DNA from: Mytilus californianus
Lineage: Eukaryota; Mollusca; Bivalvia; Mytilida; Mytilidae
Direction of reading: 5' to 3'
DNA length: 64,000 nucleotides
Assembly (NCBI RefSeq): GCF_021869535.1
Contig: NW_026262712.1
Location: 67,240,100-67,304,099, forward strand
Part shown: positions 1-12,535 of the stretch, one piece after another
Layout of the letters: every line of letters starts with the position of its first letter
Position numbering within the stretch: the first letter of the stretch is position 1
Program-made: the position numbers and the translations under genes
Notes under the pieces: model-generated
Told to the model about the DNA's origin: nothing
The model's database searches: none
The model's input: only the letters and a program-made list of their open reading frames with translations

Positions 1-2394
1 AGTGCGCGACAACAATTCTTTGCGACATATTTTGCGCGTGCTGTTTTGTGGTCTAGAAAAAGTGTCATATTTGTATGACGAGCTTACAAGCCTTTTTCTT
101 AAGTTTATTAGCATGATTCTAGTTATTATTAATATATCAGTAGGAAAGATGAATCTGTAGCTAGAAGACCAGGATTTATTTTCTTGTGTTAGGATATTAA
201 AAGATTGTTGACGTTTAATGTTTAAAATTATGCACAAAGAAGGACTTTATCAGGTTGGGAACAACACCCCAAATGAGGGGTAACCCCTCAATGTATTAGG
301 ACATTAAAAACCAATTTTAAGTACAAATGAGCACATATCTATATTATTTGAAGAAACTTTTCCTAAAGAATTATACATCTATCTGGTATTATACATGTAT
401 GGTCAAAACATGTCCAAGAATTTTGTAATGTTCCTGGATTTTTATTGGGCCCCTCATTTAGAAAGACTTTAAAGTTATTCCAAATATAATGAATTTTCCC
501 ACTTTTAAGTTTAAAAATCTAAATTTTTCTTTTTTACAACAGTAAAATGACCCCTTGTCTTAATGTCTTGGGGACAGTCCCTCATTTAAGGGATATACCA
601 CTCATTTTGGGGGTTTGTTCCAAACCTGTTTGTTTGGTCCTTGTGAAAAATAAGTACAAAATGTATAGTTCATTGTACTTTAAATGATTTGCCCCATTTG
701 GTTATTTAATTGAATACAAAAACGAGATATGTTACAGCAAGTGTAAGGTCAATAAATTAGTGAATAAACTACTATTTATTATCTTTATGGTAGTACTGCA
801 TCATTGAATTTTGTCAATCAGCCATGCTTTTATTCTTAAGCTGTTTAAGAACCTCCTTGCAGATGAAAATTAACCTTCCATGTTCACGATTTTACTATTC
901 TGACTAACACACAGAGGAATACAACACAAGTTCAAAATCTAGCATGTTAGAATATTCTTAAGAGAAAACGTTTTTGATTGGCTTATTAATTTGATCATGA
1001 GAAACACAGAATTTGATTGGCTGATCACGATTGTCTTCCCTTGGGAACAGTTCAAATTCGGGAACAATCATATTTTTCATGTAAATTTTCACAAAATCGT
1101 GTTTTAGTGATTTTTTCACGATCACGATCGTGCAATCGTGACAAAGGGTCAAAATCGTGTAGTACACGCCTAAATCGTGAAAGTTGGCAGGTATGAATCA
1201 GACTTCAGTCATATTTTACTATTTTGAAGCATTTGATAAGTACATTTAATTTTTATCACAAAGAATAGAAATGTTTAACTGAGAACAATACTGTGTTGAG
1301 AAAAGTGCTGAGTCATCATAATAAGTCAAATTGATGGGTACTGAAATAAAACTTTATTCTAGGATTTCAATATTAACTATATTGTATAAAATGCACCAAA
1401 CTATAGTTCTTTTGTAGTTGTTTTCACCTTTCGCAATGATTAATTCAATTGAAAACACCAGAATTCAAGTCACGACAAATATTTTTAACTGAAATATTTG
1501 CCTCTTTTGCTGTGTAATTCCCTAAATGTATCACATGGGTATTTTTCTAGACATAATCTATTAAAATGACAAATTGTTGGGTTAAGTTTGTACTGTTTAT
1601 GGGGCTAGGCAATATTTGGTCATACTAGAAGCATTTTCAGTGTTGAAATTGTCCATTTAAGAAAAAAAGAGGCCCACTTGAGGCTAAATTTAGATAGAAT
1701 TTATGCTATCCTGTGTAACGAATTGTTCACATTCTTGGCAAATCATGCAGCAAATATTTCAATAGTGCTTCATTTTGTAGTTTCTATCTTTTATTATATC
1801 AGGCATATATTATTTTTCATTTTCTTCTGTTTGAAAGGACTTTTGTTGGAAATCAATACTCCCAAGGGACATAATTCTGCTTTTTCATAGATTAATACAG
1901 GCAACAAAGGCAACTTTACAGCTGAGTATTTTGCATATTTAATGTTTTAAGTTTATAATATCTTTGTTTTAATCATCTCAAGACAGAATAATGGATTTTA
2001 TAACAAGCTCTGAAATTTTGAACCACAATATGGCATATACTAAAGCATGAAATGGAGATTAGTATGAAAAATCTTGAATTTGTACTTATGTTGTAAATTT
2101 TGGATAAAATGAATAAAAATTGAATGGAACTGTCATTTTTATCTGTTTAAATGGAACTGTTTATAATTTTTTTTTTAAAAGATAAGATATGATTGAATAC
2201 AGGTTGTTTATTAAGCCTTTATGAAAGAAGTAGAGAAAGAGGTAAACCAGCATGTAGGGGTGGGGACATAAAATGATCCATGTTTCTTTAAGTAATGGGG
2301 ACATACAAGTATTTATTATAGGCAAGGTTTTCACAATAACCCAGTATTGCATTAATGGTGTCATAAGAATTCTTTATATCTTAATGTCACAGTA
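1..2394. other. AT-rich intergenic DNA, no gene recognised
   Basis: No convincing exon, RNA gene or transposon boundary was found here. Around 838-1195 there is a stretch with many scattered copies of 'ATCGTG' and its complement 'CACGAT', ending 'AATCGTGAAAGTTGGCAGG', which looks like an old dispersed repeat. Open frames in this region are short, low-complexity and without recognisable domains. Confidence 0.5.
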
Positions 2395-2396
2395 TA

Positions 2397-2832
2397 GGGA
2401 AAACGGTACTATTACATTTTCCCAGCATTAGGTTGGCCTTTTGTGTACCCAAGACAGGTGAAGGGAGTCAAATTAGGAGCGCTGTGATTGGATGTAAGGG
2501 TACAATATATTTTTTTATTTATCTATGAATAACTGCAGTGTGTATATTTACAATATAAATTTTAAAACCTATTGAAATATTTTCTAGAGAATTATTCGAA
2601 AAGGCTTCCAAAATTTCATAAATTTGGTGTAAAATGACGGTGGTCATGGATAACATAAACAAGCTCCGTTGGAAATTGGTCACGATACTATTTGGCTTCC
2701 ATTTTTAAAATAAAATAATAAAGTACTAACACCACACATAACTGTTTTATCCAGGTTTTTATTATAAAAAGTGGTAAATTTAGAAAATGTTAGTATTGTC
2801 GCCTATGGCAGAATAAATAGTACCGTTTTCCC
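2397..2832. mobile_element. MITE-like element with 17-bp inverted ends and TA target duplication
   Basis: The left end reads GGGAAAACGGTACTATT and the right end is its exact reverse complement (2816-2832). Both ends are flanked by TA (2395-2396 and 2833-2834). The 436-bp body has no open frame of note. TA duplications are typical of Tc1/mariner-type elements and of some other DNA transposons, so this is best read as a non-autonomous DNA transposon. Superfamily assignment is inference. Confidence 0.7.
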
Positions 2833-2835
2833 TAA

Positions 2836-3335
2836 ATACTACGTAACACTACACTCAATATTAAGTGAAGTATTGCGGAGCATGTACGGAACGGATATGA
2901 ACTCTGCGCCGTAGATTGTGACTGGGGCAGCATATCCACAACGTCGGACTAGAAATCTTCCGACAAAATGTGAACCCTCATTCCATTACTTTGGCGATTA
3001 CTGGTTTTAAACTGGTGATGATGGGATTCCAATTGTTAATGTTTTTGTGACATGTTTACCATTCTGATCAGCCATGTATTATTTAATCAAGAGAAGCCCA
3101 AATATACCTAACGATCCCCAGTTTAATATAACATTCGCAGCATCAATGTAATACCTTTGCTCACGAAAGACAGACGTCTGTGCAACAATCTGTAGCTGGA
3201 GATGGTATACGCAATACGAGCATGTCTCCAGTTTTACACTACTTTATTTTTTCAAATAAAAATATAACATTTCCTAAAAACTAATCAATAAAAAGAACAA
3301 TGTGCAATACGATCACTACTATGATCACGTTTTAC
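2836..3335. other. Intergenic, nothing recognised
   Basis: AT-rich sequence without a supported gene. No repeat boundary could be fixed. Confidence 0.4.
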
Positions 3336-3455
3336 CAGTGATCAGTTTCACAAAAACATATTACGACTAAAGTTCATCGTAAATCATGAACAATTCAGTC
3401 TACTTATTAATACGATCAACATTTGTTGCAAGATGTTTTGTGAAACTGATCACTG
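3336..3455. mobile_element. 120-bp inverted-repeat element, CAGTG...CACTG ends
   Basis: The left arm starts CAGTGATCAGTTTCACAAAA and the right arm (to 3455) is its reverse complement over about 22 bases. CAGTG/CACTG termini resemble hAT-type ends, but the expected 8-bp target duplication is not visible (the flanking octamers agree at about four positions). It is a short foldback or MITE; class uncertain. Confidence 0.5.
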
Positions 3456-5183
3456 CAGGTTCCTTCTGTTCTACGAGTAAAGAGGAGTAAGGCAGTGATG
3501 ATTCCCGACAACTGGGTGGTACCCAGATTCCCCAGTCGGTCAAGCGAAGTAACCAGTCAATATGTCGTCTGCTACTACCAGCTTCCTGTTTAAAATCTTT
3601 AAATACCGTGAAGAATTTTATCTATTTTTCTCCAGAATACTTCAAAAATACAAGAAAACTCGGAAATAATCCCTTCCTGGAATATTTCGAAAATCCCTTT
3701 ACCTTTGTTCACTGTATTTTTACCATTAACCACTGGCATGGTAGAACATAAAATCTAATACTGTCCGCGAAATTTTCCCACCTTCAGTGAAGTAATTGTG
3801 CGTTTTATCTTAACACCAATAAATACCTTGGATGGTCGATCTTGTCGTCAAGATTGCTCTTCTGTTATAAATATTTTATAGATGAATCTCTATTCCGGAA
3901 GGGGCTGAATCATAGCTTGGGATCCTGGCTCACTGCTCGACAGCGAAGAGGAGGTAGTGTTTCGGAACTTCTTTGGATGGTTTGTTACCTGATTCAGAAA
4001 CTAATCCTACCAATACTGTCATTTCTTGTACTACACCAAACCCAATGATTGCACGTCAATATTTTAACCTCAAATGAATTCGTATTCATGTGACCTTCAA
4101 TTTATCCGCTTACAAGTAGGTGGAGATGGGTTACGCATGTACTAAGCGTGTTCAGATATTAAAAAGAAAAGAATGCCAACATTGAAAGTGAATCAAGGAT
4201 GAACCATTTCGTTGACTGATTCGATCCACAAAAAATCATTCTTGTAGACTTGGTAAAAACGATGATTAACATAATGTTTAATCTTTAAAATGAAATCAAA
4301 CAAACATAGAAAAAAAAATCCAATTGCATGTGCTCGATATCAAGAAAAAAGTCAAAAAATATTTCAACCGAATTTGGTTTCTACCATCTTGGAATGATAA
4401 AAATATCATCAGTTTTATCGCACCATATTACCGGCTTTCGGTATATTGTAAATGTAATCGGTAACACAGATTTGTTATAACTTGTATGTTATTTTATTCG
4501 AATTTTGCTCTTTGTTGCATCTTCGTTCATTCTGGAAACGACATATTTTAGCAGGACTAAAGCCTAGTAGGAATAGAGACTTCTTTTGAATAAATATATC
4601 ATTTCCGAATGCTACAGACCAATGAGCCATGAGAAAATTATAAGTTAATAAAACCGGTGTTAATAAAACAAACAAATATAATGATGAAGATTCAGACCAT
4701 TGTGAGATTACTGTGTTTGGAAACAACATATCGAATAAATTGTTAAGTGTGTTTATAAAACTTGACCTTTTTTTCATCTAGATCTGTCGTATAAGTGTAA
4801 ATCGAGTCTGTTTTGTACACGATAACAAAAAGCATGTTGTTCGATCATATCATTCGTGTATCTTAAAAGGGCATTATAGCTGCCAAATGCATATGCACCA
4901 AATTATCTCAAACTTTTAAATTTGATTTATTACATACTTAAACAATTTGCCATATGACTCCGGCAATAAATATGGATAAATGAATATAAACAGTTAATAT
5001 AAATAGCACGTGCATTATTATAATGTCGATGTTTCTGTTTGAGCTCGTATAACACCGAAATCCGAGTGAATCGGATCCAGGTTTTACTCCACCGTTTGTG
5101 GTCTCGTGTAATTGCTCCTCGGAATTGATTGATCCCTCCGAGGATTTTTGGCGGTTCAAAACTAATAACGAAATTGATCTTCC
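3456..5183. other. Intergenic with a diverged copy of a dispersed repeat
   Basis: Sequence at about 4085-4260 is a diverged, inverted copy of part of the TTAA-flanked element at 37313-37957: shared stretches include GAGATGGGTTACGCATG and TTGACTGATTCGAT. Frames of up to 100 codons here have no recognisable domain and are treated as chance. Confidence 0.45.
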
Positions 5184-5224
5184 TGTTTGTATGAGGCGCC
5201 GTTTTACTATTCATTCCTTATTTT

Positions 5225-5465
5225 GTGATATCAAAAAAAATTCTTGATATCAGGAATTCTATTTTTTGATATAAAAAAATCCCTTTTTTGATATCAGGAA
5301 TTCGATTTCTTGATATCAGAAAATAATCTATATTTCTTGATATCAGAAATTCGAATTTTTGATATCAAAAACATTTTCTGATATCAAAAAATGATTTTTT
5401 TATATCAAATATTCGAATTCCTGATATCAAGAAATGATTTTTTGATATCAGAAAATAAGAAAAAT
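5225..5465. repeat. GATATC-rich tandem array, left arm
   Basis: Irregular 20-30 base units alternate between 'TTTTTGATATCA' and 'GAATTC/GAATTT' motifs. Because each unit centre is palindromic, the array reads similarly on both strands. It is part of the left arm of the surrounding foldback element. Confidence 0.8.
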
Positions 5466-5814
5466 ATCAATGATTGCTCCCTGTGTGCCAACAAAAGCAT
5501 CCGAGCTCACCCATAACCCTAACATTAGGTCTGGTGTTTCGGTCGTGTTTAAGGAAAGAATATCTCAGAGTTCGGCTTCATCAGTCATAAGAAGTTGTGT
5601 GTGTTTGTGTTTCTCACATATTAATTATTTTAAGGTTTATAGTCAACAATTGTAAGTTCCCGCTTCTTTTATAAGCAATTATTGGTTTCCTCTGAAACAG
5701 AATTGTGCAGCCAGGTTTTTGTGAAATTAATTAAGCCCCAGTGTTTTGGTAATATTGTTTTTAGTTTTTTTTCCCGTTGTTTATGTTGCAAATTTAGTAA
5801 GTCAGTTAGTTCTG

Positions 5815-6356
5815 TTTAGTATAGAAATAAAGAGATGTGGTATGATTGCCAATGAGACAACTATCCACCAAAGTTCAAATGAAGTGGATGTAAGAAATTA
5901 TAGGCATCCATTCGACCTTCAACAATGAGGAAACCCAATACCGTATAGTCGGCTATAAAAGGCCCCGACATGAAAAATATGAAACAATTCAATATAGAAA
6001 GCTAACGGCCTAATTTATAACAAAACATATTACGAAAAACAAATATGACAGACATGAACCAACGACAATTACTGAACTACAGGCTTCTGACTTGGGACAG
6101 ACACATAAAGAATGTAGCGGGATTAAACCCTAACCTAGGACACTGGTGTTACATCACAACATAGTGTACGAAGAAATTATAAAAATCATTTGAAAAGGGC
6201 TTTACTCATCAGATCGATACAAAGAAGAAAAACAGCTAGCAAAAACACAGGCCGGACGTGGCAGGGTAACAACAACAAAAAGACACAAAGTACAGATGTG
6301 AGAGTACTCTCAGTTACTGGCAGCTAGTACAAAGCCAAAAACAACTAATAAAAAAA
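5815..6356 (+). repeat. Dispersed mussel-type repeat, family A, long copy
   Basis: Begins near ATAGAAATAAAGAGATGTGG and ends near CAACTAATAAAAAAAATGC. The same sequence recurs at 24148-24840 and 48425-49470 in the same orientation, and at 27930-28340 and 60015-60665 inverted, with several short pieces elsewhere. No coding capacity is seen. I recognise this family as abundant in mussel DNA, but give no formal name. Confidence 0.75.
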
Positions 6357-6392
6357 ATGCATGTCTTGTATTTTCAAATACTTCGTCTATTC

Positions 6393-6629
6393 ATAGGGGT
6401 GCGTATCATAGATGTTTTGGGATGGAAATATATGACAGTCGACTGGTATGCGTTATACATTGTGAAATATATGCCAGTCGACTGGTATGCATTATACATT
6501 GTGAAATATATGCCAGTCGACTGGTATGCGTTATACATTGTGTTAATCCATATTAACAGAATGTATAACGCATACCAGTCGACTGGCATATATTTCCGCC
6601 CCAAAACATCTATGATACGCGCCCCTGTG
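6393..6629. mobile_element. hAT-like foldback MITE with internal triplication
   Basis: Ends ATAGGGGTGCGTATCATAGA and CGCGCCCCTGTG are inverted repeats over about 35 bases. Flanking octamers GTCTATTC (6385-6392) and GTCTATTT (6630-6637) agree at 7 of 8 positions, fitting an 8-bp target duplication. Inside, a ~49-base unit containing the palindrome CCAGTCGACTGG occurs three times in direct order and once inverted. This makes similar peptides appear on both strands; these are artefacts of symmetry, not genes. Confidence 0.75.
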
Positions 6630-7499
6630 GTCTATTTCGTCTTTTTACCAGCGTTTTTTGAAAGACTGCTAGTATTTCTTATGTACCGCGCCTTGCATAT
6701 ATCCTTTAAATTAATACATTTATTTTATATGAGCTTTTTCTGTGAAGTATTGCAAAGTTTCAGTAGGCTTGATGTACGTTTTCATTTCTAAAATACCTTC
6801 ATTTTGGAAGCGTTTGTCTTTGTATTAAACGACTGTCACGAAAGTTACACTTCATTTTGAGAAAATTGGTATGTACAATTTAGGTGGGTATATGCATTGT
6901 ATTAGATACATAAGGCGAAAAGATCGTGTATTACGTCAGTCGAACTTGAATATATCATCCAGACATATCGTATTTAAATCTTAAACACAACAGTGTTTTT
7001 TTTTCGATGTGTCAAGCTTTGTTAAACATTTAGTAAATTCTTAGGTCGATTAATTCCGCCGATTGGGATTGTTCGACGCAAAAGTAAATATGTTATTTTC
7101 TAGAATAATTTCAAAAATCTTCAATATATTGTCTTGTAGTGCATGGGACTCGAATTTCGTAATTAGTTGGATCGAGGTAAATCAGTACTCGTTCAGTTTC
7201 GTCAAACTGAGGATTTGTGTACATGTTTTTGCTTCAAATATTGTTATTAGATAGCAGTTTTCTGGAGACTTTGAAGTCTAAATTATGTTTATAAAACTTG
7301 AAGTGTATAAGCATTTTGTTTTTGTAACAATGGACCCTTTGTCATCAATATAATGACCAATATCGTGAGCGGTACTCCACATTATAAAACAATTGGTCTA
7401 CCGGAAATATTATTTCAGATATTTCCTGATGTTTGGGCTCATGGGTGAGCTTGGATGCTTTTATTGACACACAGGGAGCCATCATTCATTTATTTTTTA

Positions 7500-7760
7500 T
7501 TTTCTGATATCAAAAATTGATTTTTTTTTATATCAGGAATTCGAATTTTTGATATCAAAATCATTTTTTGATATCAGGAAATCTATTTCTTGATATAAAA
7601 AAATAAATCATATTTTCTGATATCAAAAATTCGAATTTCTGTTATCAAAAAATCGATTTCCTGATATCAAAAAATGAATTTTTGATATAAAAAAATTGAA
7701 TTTTTGATATCAAAAAATTGAATTTTTGATATCAGAAAATATTTTTTGATATCAGAAAAT
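7500..7760. repeat. GATATC-rich tandem array, right arm
   Basis: Counterpart of the left-arm array, made of units such as TTTTTGATATCAAAAA with GAATTTT spacers. It lies inside the right inverted arm of the 2.6 kb element. Confidence 0.8.
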
Positions 7761-7799
7761 AAGGAATAAATAATAAAACGGCGCCTCATATGTTTGACC

Positions 7800-8800
7800 C
7801 AAGTTTCACTTTTTCGGTTAACATTCTTTTCAATAACTGAACTGGCTATGTTGTTTTTATATAATAAAAAAAAACGTCGTTTTTCAGTAAACAGTTAAGA
7901 TGTAAGTTAACAAATAATCTATTGATGAGCGTTTTAATTTATATGACCAAAATCATCGTCATTCTATATATGTAACCGTTATATTTAAAATGCATTCAGA
8001 GACTTAGGATACATCATGTTCCTTCATACTCACGGTCGGTTCAAAATGTATTTTACAAGGTGCCTCTTAAAAAAATCTTTCCCAAAACATAACTGCTTCA
8101 ATTTTAGTCTTAAAAATTGCACATATTATATATGAATTGTTTTTTTTAACTATTATTAGTTTAATTTTCAAATGAAACCTTATTGAAGATTGCAAAAGGT
8201 AAATCAATAGACATTCTGTTCAAAACCCGAAATTAACGGTATAGAAGAAGAGAAAATGTAATTTATCTTTAATCATGATCTCAGTTATTTCGATAATATA
8301 CATTCGACCGAAACAATTAAAGAAATGAAGAAATAAATAGACAAATGTAAAACTTTCTTCCTTGTTCTATATGACATTAGCGGTGCATGATCGTATCCGT
8401 CAAACAAAACGATAATGGTCGGTTGTACTGTGTGATAAATAGAAGAATTCAATAACATACACTTATACCCGTATTGAATTTCCGTTCGATAAATCACATA
8501 AAAAGGTATATTAAGTTAAAAATACACACACTATTTGTACAGGTACAATATGGTTAATTGTTAGATTTCCTCTACTGATGTACCCTGTCGGTAAGAGTGG
8601 TTTCTTTTAACACTTTTTATTTACATTTTTTGTTATCTAAATGTTGAAGAAGTATGCCTTTGTTTTGTATGCTCAATTATAGAAATTTTTTTATGATAAA
8701 GCTGTTTAATTTTGGAATTGAAATGTTCAGTTTGGATGTTCGGTTTTACAGCTACATATTGATTACACGTGAACCTACACGATTAAATGATTGATTTATT
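7800..8800. other. Intergenic, nothing recognised
   Basis: AT-rich, with no supported gene or repeat boundary. Confidence 0.4.
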
Positions 8801-8805
8801 TTTTG

Positions 8806-9235
8806 CTTAATATGAAAATATTCCATATAATATAAAAAATATGGTCGTTTCTTGGACTTCTCCCGTTCGGCAGTTAAGCTTTGGCTAAAGTTGGTGTATA
8901 CAGTGGAAGTATAAATATGCTGCCACATCATGACATCCATGACATCCGGTCCGAATAAAGACAGTAAATTCTATGCCTCGTGTTGATAGAAAGTATGTCA
9001 TTATTAAACATGTTAATGAACCCTTGCAACTTCTCTTTGCGGACCCAAGGGGGGGGGGCGTTGCATGGCGATCCAAGTCAAGAATACCCTCCTTTTCCTG
9101 TGGCAGTCGCAATTCTTGTCCATCATCTTGGTCGAAGCTCTTTGCAGAAATTACCTATTGCATCAATCGTTAATTTGTTCTCGTTCTGAATATACATACA
9201 CTATTTGCCACTGGACGTCTAAAAAAGCAATGTAT
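8806..9235 (-). repeat. Dispersed repeat family K, inverted copy
   Basis: Shares ordered blocks with 14085-14365 (same orientation) and with 12838-13145 (opposite orientation). Blocks include GACTTCTCCCGTTC, the segment before GGTCCGAATAAAG, and ATTTGCCACTGGACG. A further piece lies at about 19795-19900. No coding potential. A short G run (9050-9058) lies inside. Confidence 0.6.
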
Positions 9236-9964
9236 CTTAAAGACATTAGTATTTTATGTAATAAGAACAACAATTGACTTGGCAAGGGATCAAATGCACG
9301 AATTCCGTACTTGATGTCCTTTTCAGCCTAAGAAATAAAGCATTACAAAATCAATTGTTTTTAACTTTCAGATTATTGATAGGTATGTTCAAACTTTATA
9401 GATTGTAAGAACTTTTAAATGTTATGAATATTTACGAATATTTACGGTCGATTTATGAAGAACATACGATATTACTAATTTTCATTATGTTGAATCTTTA
9501 ATCAAGACGATAGAATTTCTTGGGTACTGAAGGTACTGCTGCAGATCAGAAAAAAGAGGCTAGTATATTTCCTATCTTTGTGCATTCTCTCAAAAACTCA
9601 TTTCAAAACACTATAACATCACGTACTTTTAAGACAAGACATTAACATTTGTATACAATTTTTATTTCATGGCAAGTGTTTGTTGAGAATAATAAATTTT
9701 ATTTTGACAAAGGGAAATCTGTATTTTAATCAGTTTGTGAATCACTATTGTATATTTTTTCAGTACTGATTTTTGTAGATCCGATTTTGGAGCTTTGCAT
9801 ATGTATAGAATCCTCTCTTTTATTGACCGCATGCTGATTTCAATATTTTCGGTTTTCTGACAGTTGGATTTCTGTCTTATTGGCGTATAACCAAATTCGC
9901 CTTTTATTTGAAACAGCACTACGACGTTAAGAAAAAGAACAGGCGAACAACAGTCCAAAATCTT
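9236..9964. other. Intergenic before the 1-kb tandem array
   Basis: No supported gene. A 98-codon minus-strand frame at 9662-9958 has no recognisable domain and is treated as chance. Confidence 0.4.
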
Positions 9965-10207
9965 TACACATAAAACTGAAGATTGTGCTACATAAATCCT
10001 ATAAAAAAAACTGGCAGTGAACTAAAGTGGTCTGGGCTGGTTAACAGTTTCTACTCAACTAAAAGCTTCGTGTTACTTATGTTACAATCGTTGATAATGG
10101 AGTCATAATCGACGAAACGGTAAAATAATGTAACAATTCTAAAATGCAACTGAATAATACTAAACCCCTTATATCTATTGACCTATAGGTGTAGACTTGT
10201 GTAATTA

Positions 10208-10505
10208 TTTTGGAATACAGAAGACAGAGTCGATTGAAATAGACAAGACAGTCACTTGGAATAAATCAACAGAGTCTATTAAAATATAGAAGATAGGGTC
10301 GATCGGAAGAGAGAAGACAGAGTCACTTGGAATAAAGAAGACAGAGTCGATTGGAGTTAATAAGACAGAGTCGATTGGAATAAAGAATATAGGGTTGATT
10401 GGAATAAACAAGACAGAGTCGATTGGAATAAACAAAACAGAGTCGATTAGAATAATCAAGACAGGGTCGATTGGAATAAACAAGACAGTGTCGATTGAAA
10501 TACAA
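10208..10505. repeat. 24-bp minisatellite, copy 1
   Basis: About 12 units based on GACAGAGTCGATTGGAATAA plus a 4-base spacer. The period of 24 is a multiple of three, so one minus-strand frame stays open as a degenerate 8-residue repeat (F-I-P-I-D-S-V-L). No start context, domain or signal supports coding. Confidence 0.85.
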
Positions 10506-11217
10506 GATCAAGCCGTAGCATGAGAGGGTGGCTACCACAGGTACCCTTTGTTTCAAGATTTATTCAATGGGGACTTTTTTTATCGTCTCATATCTCTATT
10601 TGGAGCAAATTACAGAACACTCCTTAAACTTAATGTGAATGAAAAATGAAAAATACAACGATACACAATTTTTTAATTTTCGCATTATATTTCCAACAAT
10701 AGGAGTAAATATCTACTTCATATACATTATAGTAGGCAATCAGTTATTTCATGTTTGTTCAGACCGAACTAGAACAAATTAGCAATAAATACAATACGTA
10801 GGTCCTCTGTAATATGGGTCGTCCGGGATGAAGGTCGGTAAATTTGGACTGCCACTGGAAAATAAGGGTATATCGGATAAGGACAGACATGTTGCCTTGC
10901 AACAGGCTACCTACGGACTATCAAAGAGTTGTCGCAAGGGTTCTTATCGTGCAGAGACGCAGAGCACTCTCTCTACACATAAAACTGAAGATTGTGCTAC
11001 ATGAATCCTATAAAAAAAACTGGCAGTGAACTAAAGTGGTCTGGGCGGGTTAACAGTTTCTACTCAACTAAAAGCTTCGTGTTACTTATGTTACAATCGT
11101 TGATAAGGGATTCATAATCGACGAAGCGGTAAAATAATGGAACCATTCTAAAATGCAACTGAATAATACTAAACCCCTTATATCTATTGACCTATAGGTG
11201 TAGACTTGTGTAATTAT

Positions 11218-11520
11218 TTTGGAATACAGAAGACAGAGTCGATTGGAATAGACAAGACAGAGTCACTTGGAATAAATGACACAGAGTCGATTAAAATATA
11301 GAAGACAGTGTCGATTGGAAGAGAGAAGCTAGAGTCACTTGGAATTAAGAAGACAGAGTCGATTGGAGTTAATAAGACAGAGTCGATTGGAATAGAGAAT
11401 ATAGGGTTGGTTGGAATAAACAAGACAGAGTCGATTGGAATAAACAAAATAAAGTCGATTAGAATAATCAAAACAGGGTCGATTGGAATAAACAAGACAG
11501 TGTCGATTGAAATAGAAGAT
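11218..11520. repeat. 24-bp minisatellite, copy 2
   Basis: Second copy of the nested array, at the same place within the 1-kb unit, with independent substitutions in single units. Confidence 0.85.
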
Positions 11521-12231
11521 CAAGCCGTAGCATGAGAGGGTGGCTACCACAGGTACCCTTTGTTTCAAGATTTGTTCAATGAGGACTTTTTTTTATCGTC
11601 TCAAATCTCAATTTGGAGCAAATTACAGAACACTCCTTAAACTTAATGTGAATGAAAAATGAAAAATACAACGATACACAATTTTTTAATTTTCGCATTA
11701 TATTTCCAACAATAGGAGTAAATATCTACTTCATATACATTATAGTAGGCAATCAGTATATTTCATGTTTGTTCAGACCGAGTTAGAACAAATTAGCAAT
11801 AATTACAATACGTAGGTCCTCTGTAATATGGGTCGTCCGGGATGAAGGTCGGTAAATTTGGACTGCCACTTGAAAATAAGGGTATATTGGATAGGGACAG
11901 ACATGTTGCCTTGCAACAGGCCACCTACGAACTATCAAAGAGTTGTCGCAAGGGTTCTTTTCGTGCAGAGACGCAGAGCACTCTCTCTACACATAAAACT
12001 GAAGATTGTGCTACATGAATCCTATAAAAAAAACTGGCAGTGAACTAAAGTGGTCTGGGCGGGTTAACAGTTTCTACTCAACTAAAAGCTTCGTGTTACT
12101 TATGTTACAATCGTTGATAATGGAGTCATAATCGACGAAACGGTAAAATAATGTAACAATTCTAAAATGCAACTGAATAATACTAAACCCCTTATATCTA
12201 TTGACCTATAGGTGTAGACTTGTGTAATTAT

Positions 12232-12535
12232 TTTGGAATACAGAAGACAGAGTCGTATGGAATAGACAAGACAAAGTCACTTGGAATAAATAATACAGAG
12301 TCGATTAAAATATAGAAGATAGGGTCGATTGGAAGAGAGAAGACAGAGTCACTTGGAATAAAGAAGACAGAGTCGATTGGAGTTAATAAGACAGAGTCGC
12401 TTGGAATAAAGAATATAGGGTTGATTGGAATAAACAAGACAGAGTCGATTGGAATAAACAAAATAGAGTCGATTAGAATAATCAAAACAGGGTCGATTGG
12501 AATAAACAAGACAGTTCCGATTGAAATACAAGATC
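12232..12535. repeat. 24-bp minisatellite, copy 3
   Basis: Third copy of the nested array. Individual units differ from copies 1 and 2 (for example CGCTTGG in place of CGATTGG), so most change came after the triplication. Confidence 0.85.

Larger units (their letters stand above)
5190..7790. mobile_element. 2.6 kb foldback element with long GATATC-rich inverted arms
   Basis: The ends are TATGAGGCGCCGTTTTA at 5190 and its complement ending at 7790, flanked by the direct repeat TGTTTG (5184-5189 and 7791-7796). The inverted similarity continues inward for roughly 350 bp on each side. Each arm has an array of GATATC-centred units (5225-5465; 7500-7760) and then a matching inner block containing CTCCCTGTGTG and GAGCTCACCCAT or their complements (about 5470-5545; about 7435-7485). 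The interior carries a dispersed mussel repeat and a smaller hAT-like element. No transposase frame is seen, so it is non-autonomous. The superfamily cannot be assigned. Confidence 0.75.

Noticed and set aside
3328-3463. 8-bp target duplication for the CAGTG/CACTG element
   Set aside because: CGTTTTAC and CAGGTTCC agree at only about four positions, so the hAT assignment is left tentative.
4475-5214. Minus-strand frames of 94-100 codons
   Set aside because: No domain, no splice context and AT-driven composition; one overlaps the left end of the foldback element.
6357-6791. 144-codon plus-strand frame and a mirrored minus-strand frame with near-identical peptides
   Set aside because: Both arise from the palindromic, triplicated unit of the MITE at 6393-6629; there is no domain or coding context.
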